A stretch of DNA of 64,000 bases, taken from Hyphomicrobiaceae bacterium (GTDB lineage Bacteria > Pseudomonadota > Alphaproteobacteria > Rhizobiales > Hyphomicrobiaceae). Numbering within the stretch: position 1 is the stretch's first letter; each line of letters starts with the position of its first letter. The stretch covers positions 62,001-126,000 of the forward strand of contig JAHDXT010000004.1 of NCBI GenBank assembly GCA_023384095.1. Direction: 5' to 3'. This document shows positions 54,338 through 62,912 of the stretch, piece after piece. The notes below the pieces were generated by a model. It did no database searches. It had not been told where the DNA came from and saw nothing but the letters and a program-made list of their open reading frames with translations. The position numbers were made by a program, and so were the translations under genes.

Positions 54338-54657
54338 CGTGTCCACCGTCGGGAAAAGAAGTTGAACAAGGGTCCGAAAACCAGCGCGACATACCAGCCG
54401 TAGGCAAAGCTCTCGACGAGGCCGAGGAGGAAGCTGCGCCACGTGAGCCAGGTGAAACCCGGCAGAAGCCGCAGCCAGCTCCGGTACATCGCCTGTCCGG
54501 GAAAGAGCAGATCGAAGCCGACACAGAGCACGAAGGTGAGCGCCAGGAAGAGCCCGAGGCTCATTCCGAAGGCGAGTACCGGAATGCGCGGTGCCGGTGC
54601 AGCGGTGAGTGGCGTGCCGGAGCGCCGCTGCTTGGCCGGAGTTACTGGTTCAACCAT
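54334..54657 (-). CDS. Small membrane protein (DUF5676-like)
   Basis: 107 aa starting MVEPVTPAKQRRSGTPLTAA, with two hydrophobic helices: VLAFGMSLGLFLALTFVLCV and the FLLGLVESFAYGWYVALVFG region. The SWLRLLPGFTWLTW loop between them is typical of the small DUF5676-type proteins found beside YHS or copper genes. Stop and start overlap the DUF3141 gene (ATGA), and its 5' end overlaps the YHS gene by 8 nt. Confidence 0.7.
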   Translation of the reverse strand: MVEPVTPAKQRRSGTPLTAAPAPRIPVLAFGMSLGLFLALTFVLCVGFDLLFPGQAMYRSWLRLLPGFTWLTWRSFLLGLVESFAYGWYVALVFGPLFNFFSRRWTR

Positions 54658-54991
54658 GGGCGGGATCCATCTGCTTTGGTTGGGCATTGGCCAGTGGGCC
54701 GGCGTAGAGGTGAGGTGCAGCCTCGAAGCGCTCGCGGCACTCGCGCGAGCAGAAATAGTAGACCATGCCGTCGTGGACCGACGGTTTGGCCTTATCGGTC
54801 TTGACCGTCATGCCGCAGACCGGGTCGATATCGGTCTCCGGCGGTACCCAGCGGATCTCGCCCGTTTGCTGCGACGGGCCCTCCTTGCGCGCGCCGCCGT
54901 GGCCGTGGCCCATGACATGCGCGCCGCAGCCGAACCGCATCATGAGGAAAATCAGTCCGGCCCAAAGCGCGAAATAGATCAGGGCATCCAC
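54650..54991 (-). CDS. Membrane-anchored YHS-domain protein
   Basis: 113 aa from a GTG with GGAGGCG 5 nt upstream. It has an N-terminal helix (ALIYFALWAGLIFLMMRFGC), a His-rich stretch (GAHVMGHGHGGARK) and a YHS domain (DIDPVCGMTVKTDKAK, VYYFCSRECRERFEAAPHLY) with metal-binding cysteines. YHS domains bind copper or similar metals. Its place within a PHB operon, overlapping the phasin-like gene by 13 nt, is unusual. Confidence 0.8.
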   Translation of the reverse strand: MDALIYFALWAGLIFLMMRFGCGAHVMGHGHGGARKEGPSQQTGEIRWVPPETDIDPVCGMTVKTDKAKPSVHDGMVYYFCSRECRERFEAAPHLYAGPLANAQPKQMDPAHG

Positions 54992-55485
54992 GACAGCGCC
55001 TCCGATTGGCTCCAGGTGGCGGGCTTGCCGTTCGTTGCGAATGCCGAGCGCCCCGCATCTTTGGGCCTCATCGGCATGAGGTTGTCGGCACCCGTCGCTG
55101 GCTCGGCGGCGGCTTCGTGCGGCGCGCCCGAGCAGCAGGCGTCCAATTTCCGGGTCAGCTCGGCCCAGGACCTGGCCTGAGCCGCGAAGCACTCCTTGAG
55201 GCTTGTCACGAGGTGAGCCCGCGCCGCGATCAGCTCCGATGGCTGGCGTGCACTTACGAATTCCTGGAGCGCTCGGGTGAGCTGCTCGTAGGCGGCGGAC
55301 AATGCCTGAGCGTGATTGGACGACGCTTCGCTCAGCAGTTCATTTGCAGCGCTGACGAGGAGCTGAAGCTGCCTGGCGTGCGCCTCCATGCCGTTCGCGC
55401 CGGGATGATTGGCAAGCCCCCACCATGCGAGCAGGCCATTGAGGCGCCGCACCTCAGCAGGAATGCTGGTGTCCGATATGACCAT
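54979..55485 (-). CDS. Phasin-like helical protein
   Basis: 168 aa, almost all amphipathic helix (ARQLQLLVSAANELLSEASS, ALSAAYEQLTRALQEFVSAR, LVTSLKECFAAQARSWAELT) with a flexible C-terminus. AAGGAG lies about 9 nt upstream of the ATG. Composition, length and position directly after phaA fit phasins, the small proteins that coat PHB granules, but there is no exact domain match that I can confirm. Confidence 0.6.
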   Translation of the reverse strand: MVISDTSIPAEVRRLNGLLAWWGLANHPGANGMEAHARQLQLLVSAANELLSEASSNHAQALSAAYEQLTRALQEFVSARQPSELIAARAHLVTSLKECFAAQARSWAELTRKLDACCSGAPHEAAAEPATGADNLMPMRPKDAGRSAFATNGKPATWSQSEALSWMP

Positions 55486-55522
55486 CTTCGGTACTCCTTG
55501 GTTTCACTCGGAGGCTCTGTCC

Positions 55523-56710
55523 TCAACGGACCGCTTCGAGAGCGAGCGCCACGCCCTGGCCGCCCCCAATGCAGAGCGTGACGAGGCCCCTGCGGAGGCC
55601 GTCCCGCTGCATCGAATGCAAGAGCCGGGTGGTCAGGACGGCGCCCGTGGCGCCTATCGGGTGTCCATGGGCGATCGCGCCGCCCTCGACGTTGACGATG
55701 TCCTCGGGCAGGCGAAGCTCCTGGACGAGCGCCAGCACGATCGCGGCGAAGGCCTCGTTGACCTCGGCCCGTTCAATGTCGCCGAGCTTCCAGTCGGCCC
55801 GCTCCAGAGCCTGCCGGACCGCCGGCACCGGTCCGAGACCGAACATCCCGGGCTCAACCGCACCGACGCCATAGGCGACGAGGCGTGCCATCGGCTCAAG
55901 GCCTTGTTTCTCCGCCCACAGCGCATCGGCGACGATCATCGCGGCGGCGCCCGAGTTGAGGCCCGGCGCATTGCCGGCTGTGATCGTGCCGTCGCTACGG
56001 AAAGCGGGCTTCAGCTTCTCGAGCGACTCCAGCGTGGCGTCCGGCCGGTTGTGCTCATCCCTGGCGAAGACAGTAGGCCCTTTGCGGCCCGGCACCTCGA
56101 TCGGCACGAGCTCCGTGTCGAACCTGCCGGATGCCTGGGCCTCGGCGAAGCGCTTCTGCGAGCGGTAGGCCCAATGGTCCTGGGTCTCTCGGGAGATCTG
56201 GAATTTTGAGACGAGGTCCTCGGTCACCCAGCCGGAATGCTGATTGCAAAACGCATCGTTGAGCCCGTCGCGTAGCATGCTGTCGTAGATCTGCGCATCG
56301 CCCATGCGGTAGCCCCAGCGCCCGGCTGCCATGAGATACGGCGACTGGTCCATGTTCTCCATGCCACCCGCGACCGTACTCTTGACGAAGCCGAGCATCA
56401 CCTCCTGTGCTGCCGTCGCGATCGCCTGGGCACCCGAACCGCACACCCGGTTCACTGTCATTGCCGGCACCTCGACAGGAATTCCCGCCTTGATCGCCGC
56501 CTGGCGCGCCGGGTTCATCTTGGCGCCGGCCTGGACGACTTGGCCCATGACGACGGTGCCGATATCGGAGCCCTTCAGCCCGGCGCGCTCAAGCGAACCA
56601 CGGATTGCCGTCGCGCCGAGCTCGGGTGCGGGGATCTCCTTAAGGGTGCCGCGGTATGTGCCGATCGCGGTGCGCACTGCGGCGCAAAGAACGACGTTGG
56701 ATTCGCTCAT
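55523..56710 (-). CDS. phaA: Acetyl-CoA acetyltransferase (beta-ketothiolase)
   Basis: 395 aa from MSESNVVLCAAVRTAIGTYR, with GGAGAAG 5 nt upstream. Active-site motifs: VNRVCGSGAQAI (acylated Cys, about residue 90), NEAFA, GGAIAHGHPIGATGA (His) and LCIGGGQGVAL (second Cys). It condenses two acetyl-CoA to acetoacetyl-CoA, the first step to PHB. It is the first gene of the nine-gene operon that runs to fabI. Confidence 0.92.
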   Translation of the reverse strand: MSESNVVLCAAVRTAIGTYRGTLKEIPAPELGATAIRGSLERAGLKGSDIGTVVMGQVVQAGAKMNPARQAAIKAGIPVEVPAMTVNRVCGSGAQAIATAAQEVMLGFVKSTVAGGMENMDQSPYLMAAGRWGYRMGDAQIYDSMLRDGLNDAFCNQHSGWVTEDLVSKFQISRETQDHWAYRSQKRFAEAQASGRFDTELVPIEVPGRKGPTVFARDEHNRPDATLESLEKLKPAFRSDGTITAGNAPGLNSGAAAMIVADALWAEKQGLEPMARLVAYGVGAVEPGMFGLGPVPAVRQALERADWKLGDIERAEVNEAFAAIVLALVQELRLPEDIVNVEGGAIAHGHPIGATGAVLTTRLLHSMQRDGLRRGLVTLCIGGGQGVALALEAVR

Positions 56711-56906
56711 TTCAACTTCTCCATGCTTTTGAATGCGCTTCGGATCGCTCCCGCCATTCGGGAACTGCCACTGCGCGGTCAATCGCGCTGCCCACGGCCC
56801 AGGCGCGGCAACACGCGCTGGGAATGGTTCCGGTAAATCCAGGATCAGGGCTCAGAACGACCGGGCCATGCGCCCGCGTGTTGCGGACCGAGGCCGTCGG
56901 CGGGAG

Positions 56907-57281
56907 CTAGAGGATATCTACTGGCTTGGGAGGACGGCGCAGAGGCGGCACTATTCGATTGCCTCGATAGGGCTCGCCAGCAGGCTCGGCAGCCTTCGCG
57001 CCGCTAACGTCGAGAGATGGAGCCGCCGGAATGATGGCATTCAGGGAGCACTGAACGTGTTGCGTGCAGTGCTGGGGCAAAAGGGTGTGCCCATGCTCAG
57101 ATGAGCCGTCCATCTCATGAACGGTAGCAACTGCCGTCTGCTCGGCGGCGACAGTCGCCGCGGGATGACCCAGGTGGGCAAATATGGAGCTCAGGAGAGC
57201 CACCAGGCAGACAAGCACTCCGAGGCGGTGAAGCGATGTCACCCGCGTATTTTCAGACTTGCTGGTCGGCTCAGCGTACAT
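56907..57281 (-). CDS. Small secreted protein with C-terminal PPLRRPP motif
   Basis: 124 aa from MYAEPTSKSENTRVTSLHRL. A hydrophobic segment (LGVLVCLVALLSSIFAHLGH) acts as a signal peptide or anchor; the mature part has HGHTLLPQHCTQHVQCSLNA, a His/Cys cluster, and ends NRIVPPLRRPPKPVDIL. Two further secreted proteins in this window (59492 and 62913) share this plan. An FNR/FixK box lies about 60 nt upstream. Copper or redox role inferred from context only. Confidence 0.6.
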   Translation of the reverse strand: MYAEPTSKSENTRVTSLHRLGVLVCLVALLSSIFAHLGHPAATVAAEQTAVATVHEMDGSSEHGHTLLPQHCTQHVQCSLNAIIPAAPSLDVSGAKAAEPAGEPYRGNRIVPPLRRPPKPVDIL

Positions 57282-57333
57282 GACAAACAAACCATGTTCA
57301 TAAAGCCGATACACGCGAGCTGGGTCATCGGCA

Positions 57334-57347
57334 TTGATTTCGATCAA
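57334..57347. promoter_or_regulatory. FNR/FixK box
   Basis: TTGATTTCGATCAA is a perfect TTGAT-N4-ATCAA site centred about 60 nt upstream of the small secreted protein gene (start 57281). Confidence 0.75.
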
Positions 57348-57534
57348 TTCTGCCGGCTGTACGACTCTTTCATTGGATTCACTCGCACTTAGCTGTCGAA
57401 CCTCTCAGAACCTCTTACGCCGCTACCCAAACGACGCAGCCCCACAAATCGTTCCTGGTACTCGTCGCATGTTGGCACAGTGTGCCGAGATTTGCGCAGG
57501 CCGGGAAATATTGGGGATTGGTGATACGGGGCGG

Positions 57535-57870
57535 TCAGTCCGCGAGAAGCTTTTTGCGCTCTTCGTACTCTTGCTTGTCGATCTCTCCCATTGCGAAACG
57601 CTCCTGCAGGATCTGCAGCGGCGTCCGGCGGGAGCCAGAGCCCGAGCCCGAGCTGTCGCCGGAGGCGCCGCCCAGCCAGCGGACAAGTAATACGATGAGC
57701 GCAATGACCCCGCCCCAGAAGGCGATCATCATCAAACCTCCGAAGAGCATGTGGCCATAGCCCCAGGCCCACCAGATGTCCCGATCTCCATAAGCCTGGG
57801 CGAGGCCTGGCGTCGCCGAGAGGGACGGCCAGAGCGCGATGGTCATGAGCGGTGCAGCGAATCGGTGCAT
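57535..57870 (-). CDS. SHOCT-domain membrane protein
   Basis: 111 aa from MHRFAAPLMTIALWPSLSAT, a signal peptide followed by a hydrophobic helix (MMIAFWGGVIALIVLLVRWL), a Gly/Ser linker and a C-terminal SHOCT motif (LQILQERFAMGEIDKQEYEE). SHOCT segments are short oligomerisation or anchoring modules; such proteins often go with copper and cytochrome genes. A FNR/FixK box lies 80-93 nt upstream. Confidence 0.85.
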   Translation of the reverse strand: MHRFAAPLMTIALWPSLSATPGLAQAYGDRDIWWAWGYGHMLFGGLMMIAFWGGVIALIVLLVRWLGGASGDSSGSGSGSRRTPLQILQERFAMGEIDKQEYEERKKLLAD

Positions 57871-57949
57871 GGCAGTCCTCCTTGAGCAAAAACAAAATGC
57901 CAACGCGATCTATTGAGAAAGAGGTAATCGCATCGGGCATCGTGGTCCG

Positions 57950-57963
57950 TTGATTTCAATCAA
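57950..57963. promoter_or_regulatory. FNR/FixK box upstream of the SHOCT gene
   Basis: TTGATTTCAATCAA, a perfect TTGAT-N4-ATCAA site centred about 86 nt upstream of the start at 57870. Confidence 0.75.
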
Positions 57964-57973
57964 TTCAGGTAAG

Positions 57974-58004
57974 AAATGACGGCCGTTTCCGGCGGCCGTC
58001 ATTT
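57974..58004 (-). terminator. Rho-independent terminator of nirK
   Basis: A perfect 12-bp inverted repeat, AAATGACGGCCG/CGGCCGTCATTT, with a 7-nt loop, 18 nt beyond the nirK stop. In minus-strand RNA the hairpin is followed by a short pyrimidine run (TTTCTTACC). Confidence 0.75.
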
Positions 58005-58022
58005 GAACAGGATCGGTTTTGC

Positions 58023-59138
58023 TCAATGGCCGTGGGCCGCCCTCGCTTCTTTCGCCGATGCGGAAAACACGTCCGGGTTGGCGGCACCTTCGACCTCCAG
58101 AATGCCGGCGAGGCCGCGCTCCATGCGTGACAGGGCGTGGTCGACGAGAACGTAGCTGCCCGGCACCTCGACCTTGAAGTCGACAATGGCAGCGCCCCCA
58201 GGCGGCACCGTCACGGTCTGAACATCCGTTAACGGTTTGCTCGTCAGCGATGCGAGATCGTAGACCCTGTCGAATATCTCGCCGATCACGTGGAAGGACG
58301 AGGTGAAGTTCGGCCCGCCGACGCCAAAATAGATGCGGACCGTCTCGCCCACCTTAGCCCGCATCGGATTTTCGGCCGGGATGCTACCGACCGCGCCATT
58401 CAGAACGAAATACTCCGGCCGCTCGTCGAGGAGCTTGCGGCGGCTGTAGGCTACCTCGCCCTTGGTGCCGAACGCGGCTTCGGTGTAGACCTCGCCCTGC
58501 ATGACGTAGAACTCGCGGTCGACCTTCGGCAGGCCGCCTTCCGGCTCGACCAGGATCAGCCCGTACATGCCCGACGCGATGTGCCCGGCGACCGGCGGTG
58601 TGGCGCAGTGATAAACATAAAGCCCGGGCTTCAGGGCCTTGAAGGTGAAGCTTTTCGTCTCGCCGGCCGCGACCTGGGTGGCCTGCGCGCCGCCGCCCGG
58701 GCCGGTGACGGCGTGCAGGTCGATGCTATGCTTGGTCATCGCGTCCCTGGCGTTGGTCAGCCTGACCTCGACGGTGTCGCCGACGCGAACGCGCAGGAAC
58801 GGCCCCGGCACTTTCTGATTGAAAGTCCAGTAGTGGTACATCGTGCCGTCGGCGAGCCTGCCGTTGACCTCCACGGTTTCGAGATCGAGCACGACCTTGC
58901 GCGGTGCCGAAGCGCTGATCGGCGGCGGCAGATCCGTGGGATCCCGGACGACATCGAGCGGTGACTCGAGCGTGCCGCGCTCTGCGCCGTGTTGATGCAC
59001 ACTGCCGTGCTGCCCGTGCGTTTCGGACGCGCCGGCAATCGCCGGAATGGCGAGAAAGCCGGCCGCTCCGATGACGAGGGCCGCCGCGGTGGCGGCAAGC
59101 CGGAAGCTCGCCTCTTGGCGCGTTGCCATCTTCATCAT
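58023..59138 (-). CDS. nirK: Copper-containing nitrite reductase, AniA-like (class II)
   Basis: 371 aa from the ATG at 59138, with GGAGCG about 8 nt upstream; the open frame runs far upstream without support. A signal peptide ends near AIAGAS, then a His-rich stretch (HGQHGSVHQHG). Type 1 Cu ligands: first His of HSIDLH, Cys of YHC, His of AGH, Met of SGM. Type 2: second His of HSIDLH, His of YHC, His of VDH. The catalytic His lies in SSFHVIGEIFD, the AniA-type form. All ligands are present, so reduction of nitrite to NO in the periplasm is expected. No NO reductase is nearby. Confidence 0.87.
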   Translation of the reverse strand: MMKMATRQEASFRLAATAAALVIGAAGFLAIPAIAGASETHGQHGSVHQHGAERGTLESPLDVVRDPTDLPPPISASAPRKVVLDLETVEVNGRLADGTMYHYWTFNQKVPGPFLRVRVGDTVEVRLTNARDAMTKHSIDLHAVTGPGGGAQATQVAAGETKSFTFKALKPGLYVYHCATPPVAGHIASGMYGLILVEPEGGLPKVDREFYVMQGEVYTEAAFGTKGEVAYSRRKLLDERPEYFVLNGAVGSIPAENPMRAKVGETVRIYFGVGGPNFTSSFHVIGEIFDRVYDLASLTSKPLTDVQTVTVPPGGAAIVDFKVEVPGSYVLVDHALSRMERGLAGILEVEGAANPDVFSASAKEARAAHGH

Positions 59139-59491
59139 TCTCAATCGCTCCATTTCCAATTGCTCCGCTTTTGAGTCGCAGACGCGCGATGATGCCCAGA
59201 TGCATCGCCTGCGATGCGACGATTGATTGCTGTGATTGAGACGAGCCACCTCATGGCTTCGTCGGTTTTGTGCCGGTGGGACTGGCGATATGCGGTGGCG
59301 CTTGACACACCAAAGGCTGCCCGCTTGTCCCGCATACGCCGGCTGCGCCGCGTGTCGCTGAACGTAACCGGTGCCAATACACGGTGGTGATGAGCCGGTG
59401 CTCCCGGTACCGGAGAGCCTGCGTTCAGCGCAGGCGCCCAGTATGTACTGCGCGCGGGAGCCACCCCAAGGCGTTCGGCCGAAGGCCGGCC
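59139..59491. other. Intergenic upstream of nirK
   Basis: About 350 nt with no gene. No perfect FNR box was found; ATTGATTGCTGTGATTGAG (around 59218-59240) contains only half sites. It should contain the nirK promoter. Confidence 0.4.
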
Positions 59492-59839
59492 TCAGCTCAG
59501 GATGGAGGATCGCGGAGGATGGGGATCGGGTGGGCAGGTCCGCCCGGCAAACCCTGGCGGGCCGCACAAGTCGAATGAGGCGATTGGAGGAGGCGATAAC
59601 GCCGCCTGCTCGCCCGGGTGACACAGGAGAAGGGAGTTGCAGGCGAAATGACAGTCGGCGCCGGTCATGTGGCCTGCGGCGCCGGAGTCGCAATCCTGGT
59701 CATCGGCCATGTCCATGGCGCCCTCGTCGGCGAGGGCCATCTCGACGGACATCACTGTAGCGCTGGTCGCCAGCGCAAACCCGCTCGCCACAAAGGCAGC
59801 GAGAGAGGCGATGACCAGAATTCGGGCGAGTCTCCTCAT
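59492..59839 (-). CDS. Small secreted Cys-rich protein ending PPRSSIL
   Basis: 115 aa from MRRLARILVIASLAAFVASG, a Sec signal peptide. The mature part is acidic with Met/Asp and Cys (MDMADDQDCDSGAAGHMTGA, DCHFACNSLLLCH) and ends with CGPPGFAGRTCPPDPHPPRSSIL-type residues. Same plan as the proteins at 56907 and 62913: a signal, a short Cys/His region, and a C-terminal Pro-Pro-x-x motif. Likely a periplasmic metal-binding protein; family not certain. Confidence 0.6.
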   Translation of the reverse strand: MRRLARILVIASLAAFVASGFALATSATVMSVEMALADEGAMDMADDQDCDSGAAGHMTGADCHFACNSLLLCHPGEQAALSPPPIASFDLCGPPGFAGRTCPPDPHPPRSSILS

Positions 59840-60043
59840 GCAATCTTTATAGCGGAGCCGAGGGCGCGTGTCGCCGCTACGAAATGCCGTAGAACGAGTT
59901 TTTGTTGTCATTTCAGATTACACGATTGCGAGCTGCCATGCAGCGCTATTGCGGCCCGGTCCGCTGGGGTTGCACCCGACGACGGCAGCATATCGGCAAA
60001 AGTATCGCGATCTTCAGCAGTCTCATTGGTTGGCTTCCTTCTC

Positions 60044-60472
60044 TCAACGGCTCATCTCGGCTTGATAGCGCCGTTCGCGCTCGGGCCACGTGCTCTTGAT
60101 GAATTCGACAACGGCCTGGATCTCAGGGTCCGACATCACGTCGCCGAAACCGGGCATATCGCTTTCATAACCGTCGCCAACGACCGCGGCCGGTCCGTCC
60201 TTGGTGACTCGGAACAGGACGCCATCGGGATGATGCCAAGTATGGCCGGAGGCGTCGTGCGGCGGCGCAGGCAGGCGCCCAGTGGACAACCGGCGCCTCC
60301 AGTCCGGCTGGCCCTCAAGGTTTGCTCCGTGGCAGGAGGCACAATTTGCTGAATAGAGCTGACGCCCGAGCATCAGCGTGCCCGCCGAAGTACTTCGGTT
60401 GCCGAGAGCTTGCCAGAGGAATACTGCCGCCAAACCGCCCACTGCAACCGTCGCAAGGAGAATGCGCCTCAT
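60044..60472 (-). CDS. Class I cytochrome c (membrane-anchored or periplasmic)
   Basis: 142 aa from MRRILLATVAVGGLAAVFLW, with AAGGAG-like sequence absent but a clear signal/anchor helix. The heme site is CASCHG (about residues 44-49), the distal Met is probably in ESDMPGFGDVMSD. C-terminal helix IQAVVEFIKSTWPERERRYQ. It could donate electrons to NirK or the multicopper oxidase nearby. Confidence 0.85.
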   Translation of the reverse strand: MRRILLATVAVGGLAAVFLWQALGNRSTSAGTLMLGRQLYSANCASCHGANLEGQPDWRRRLSTGRLPAPPHDASGHTWHHPDGVLFRVTKDGPAAVVGDGYESDMPGFGDVMSDPEIQAVVEFIKSTWPERERRYQAEMSR

Positions 60473-60797
60473 GTTATTATTCTCCGCTGAACTGATATTC
60501 GATGAGGGCGTCAGCACGAGTACGCCTGAAAAGCGCCATTTCCCCCAGCATGTCGCCCCACTCCGTTCATCATCGGGAGCGCCTCCCTCGCTCGACAGCG
60601 TCGATTTTCGACTGTTCGCCGCCGAATGCGAGCAGATCGTAAGGAGCTCGCTCTTGGTCCCGGATATCACTCGCGAGCCCAATGGCATCCACAGTGAGTA
60701 CCCGAATATTAAGGGCAGAGCGCTGCCCGGCGGAAGCCGCATTGACTGACCACCCCTTTCTCGATGGAGGAAGGGGGGCAGCCTTCACGCGCAAACG
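60473..60797. other. Intergenic, no gene recognised
   Basis: About 325 nt between cytochrome c and DUF302 genes. No convincing frame or regulatory palindrome seen. Confidence 0.35.
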
Positions 60798-61184
60798 TCA
60801 GACCTCCGCGAGGGCCTGCGCAAGCTGGTCGCGGACTTCGCCCGCGACGGCCTTCAGCCCAACGTTGTCGATCGCCTGCATCGAGGCAACGGGGTCGATG
60901 ACGCTCACCTCGACGCCGTCCACAACCTCGCGCAGGATGACGTTGCAGGGCAGCATCGCGCCCACCCGTGGCTCGAGCCCGATAGCCCTGTGTGCCATGT
61001 TCGGATTGCAGGCGCCGATGATACGGTAGCCAGGCATGTCAACGTCGAGCTTCTTCTTCATCGTCGCCTGAACGTCGATTTCGGTCAGTACGCCGAAGCC
61101 GTGCTCGGCCAGCGCTTTGCGGGCGCGGGCTTCGACATCGTCAATGCTGGCGTCGGCGATCTTGCGATCGATGGTGTAGGTCAT
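60798..61184 (-). CDS. DUF302 protein
   Basis: 128 aa from MTYTIDRKIADASIDDVEAR, with GGAAGGAG 9 nt upstream. The DUF302 fold is recognised by FGVLTEIDVQATMKKKLDVD, YRIIGACNPNMAHRAI and GAMLPCNVILREV. These small proteins are common in sulfur and low-oxygen gene sets; the two conserved Cys may be redox-active or metal-binding. Function unknown. Confidence 0.9.
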   Translation of the reverse strand: MTYTIDRKIADASIDDVEARARKALAEHGFGVLTEIDVQATMKKKLDVDMPGYRIIGACNPNMAHRAIGLEPRVGAMLPCNVILREVVDGVEVSVIDPVASMQAIDNVGLKAVAGEVRDQLAQALAEV

Positions 61185-61326
61185 GGTGAAGTCTCCTTCC
61201 ATTTCCGCAGGTCTTTGATGGAGCCGTTACCGCCAAAACGAACAGCTCAAGGATCAGGATCCTGAAGATCCACCCGAAGCTCATTCGCGCCATCAGAGCG
61301 CCATCGTGCGGCGCCCTGCGCGAGCG

Positions 61327-62841
61327 TCAGGCCACGGCCGCAACCGAGAATTCGGTCATCATGCCGGTGGCGAGGTGGGGCATGTGATGGCAGTGCAGCA
61401 TCCAGCGCGCCGCCTCGCCGGCATCGAGCGCGACGTCGACCATCGACATCGGCGGCACGTAGACCGTGTCGCGTAACGCGCCCGATATGCGCCGGCCATT
61501 CAGGCCGACGACCTGAAAAACATGGCCGTGCAGGTGCATCGGATGGCCCATCATCGACATGTTGTGGAAGGACAGCACCACCCGTTCGCCGCTGCGGGCC
61601 GCAACCGGCCGGTGGCTGCCCCAGGTGGCACCGTTGATCGTCCAGACATAGGGCTGCATCGAGCCGCTGAGCATCAGCAGGTGCCTCCGATCCACTGCCC
61701 GTTCGGGCAGGGGATCGCGGGCCGTGAGGCGCGATTCCTGCGCCAGATCGGTGTCGAAGGATGGGGCCTGCGCATCGGCCAGCGCCGCAATGCGTCGCAC
61801 TTCGGCCCGCGCGGTAGCAAGCACGATCCCGGTGCGTTCGCGCGCGCCTTCCCGCAGCGCGAGGACGGGCCAGGCGCCGCTCTCGGCCGGCAAGTCGATT
61901 TCGAGATCGAGGCGCTGGCCCATGGCAAGGCCAAAGCGCGATCCGGAGAGCGGCTGCACGGCATGGCCATCGATGGCGACCAATCGCGCCGAGACGGCCC
62001 CGGTGTCGATCCAGAAGACGGTCGCCGCAGCGCCGTTGATGACGCGCAACCGGATTCTCCCACCGCGCTCGACCTGCACCACCTCGGGGTCCGACAGAGT
62101 GCGATCGTTGGCGAGATAGGCGTCCCAATTGTAGTCGTTGAGGTCCATGGCCATGGCGCCCATGTGCCCCGCGCCCATCGTGACACCTATCGCCCCGTGA
62201 TCCATGCCGCTCATCGGCATTTTGCTCATTGCACCATGGTCCATGCCCGACATTCCGCCCATGCCAATGCTGTGGCTGCCACCATGGCTGACAGCATCGC
62301 CATGGCCACGAACGATTTCGGCCATCACCTCTTCCGGCGCCTTGAACGAGAAATCGTGTAGGAACAGCACCACCTCCTGCCGGTCCGCAGACATCTCCTC
62401 GGCACTCCGCACGATCAGCGGCGCGGCCAGAAGGCGCATCTCGTGCAGCGGCACATGAGCATGCATCCAGTAAGTGCCTGGCAAGGGCGCGAAGTCGTAG
62501 CCGCGGGCCTCACCGGGCGCGAGCAGGGGCATGGGCATGTCGGGCGCGCCATCCTGAGCGTTGGGCGGAATCTGGCCGTGCCAGTGGATTAGTGTGGCGA
62601 CGTCGAGATTGTTGGTCAGTTCGACAAGGAAGCGGGCGCCGGTGTCCAGCGTCAGACCCTGGCCAGTTGGCCCGGCAAGGCCGTAGACAGTGGCCGCGCG
62701 GCCGTCGATATCCAGTGTGCGGCTGGCAGCCCTCAGCCCTAGGGGGGCAGTGCCTCGAGCTGTCGCCACATGGGGGAGATGGGCGTAAGCTAGCGCCGAG
62801 GCGCCAGCGGCGAGAAAGCCACGTCGAGAAATCCTGGTCAT
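61327..62841 (-). CDS. Multicopper oxidase (CopA/CueO type)
   Basis: 504 aa from MTRISRRGFLAAGASALAYA, a Tat signal (RISRRGFLAAG), with GGGAG 6 nt upstream. Copper motifs in order: LIHWHGQIPP, WMHAHVP, HPMHLHGHVFQV and WMLHCHHMPHLATGMM, giving all type 1, 2 and 3 ligands. A Met/His-rich insertion (about 195-240, GMGGMSGMDHGAMSKM) resembles the CueO methionine-rich region. It oxidises Cu(I) and/or phenols in the periplasm, in keeping with the copper genes around. Confidence 0.9.
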   Translation of the reverse strand: MTRISRRGFLAAGASALAYAHLPHVATARGTAPLGLRAASRTLDIDGRAATVYGLAGPTGQGLTLDTGARFLVELTNNLDVATLIHWHGQIPPNAQDGAPDMPMPLLAPGEARGYDFAPLPGTYWMHAHVPLHEMRLLAAPLIVRSAEEMSADRQEVVLFLHDFSFKAPEEVMAEIVRGHGDAVSHGGSHSIGMGGMSGMDHGAMSKMPMSGMDHGAIGVTMGAGHMGAMAMDLNDYNWDAYLANDRTLSDPEVVQVERGGRIRLRVINGAAATVFWIDTGAVSARLVAIDGHAVQPLSGSRFGLAMGQRLDLEIDLPAESGAWPVLALREGARERTGIVLATARAEVRRIAALADAQAPSFDTDLAQESRLTARDPLPERAVDRRHLLMLSGSMQPYVWTINGATWGSHRPVAARSGERVVLSFHNMSMMGHPMHLHGHVFQVVGLNGRRISGALRDTVYVPPMSMVDVALDAGEAARWMLHCHHMPHLATGMMTEFSVAAVA

Positions 62842-62912
62842 GCTGGTCTCCCGGGACATGTTGTCCCGTCTGGTCACGTCGGAAGCCCCCAAAAAGTGGG
62901 AGCCGGTTGCGA

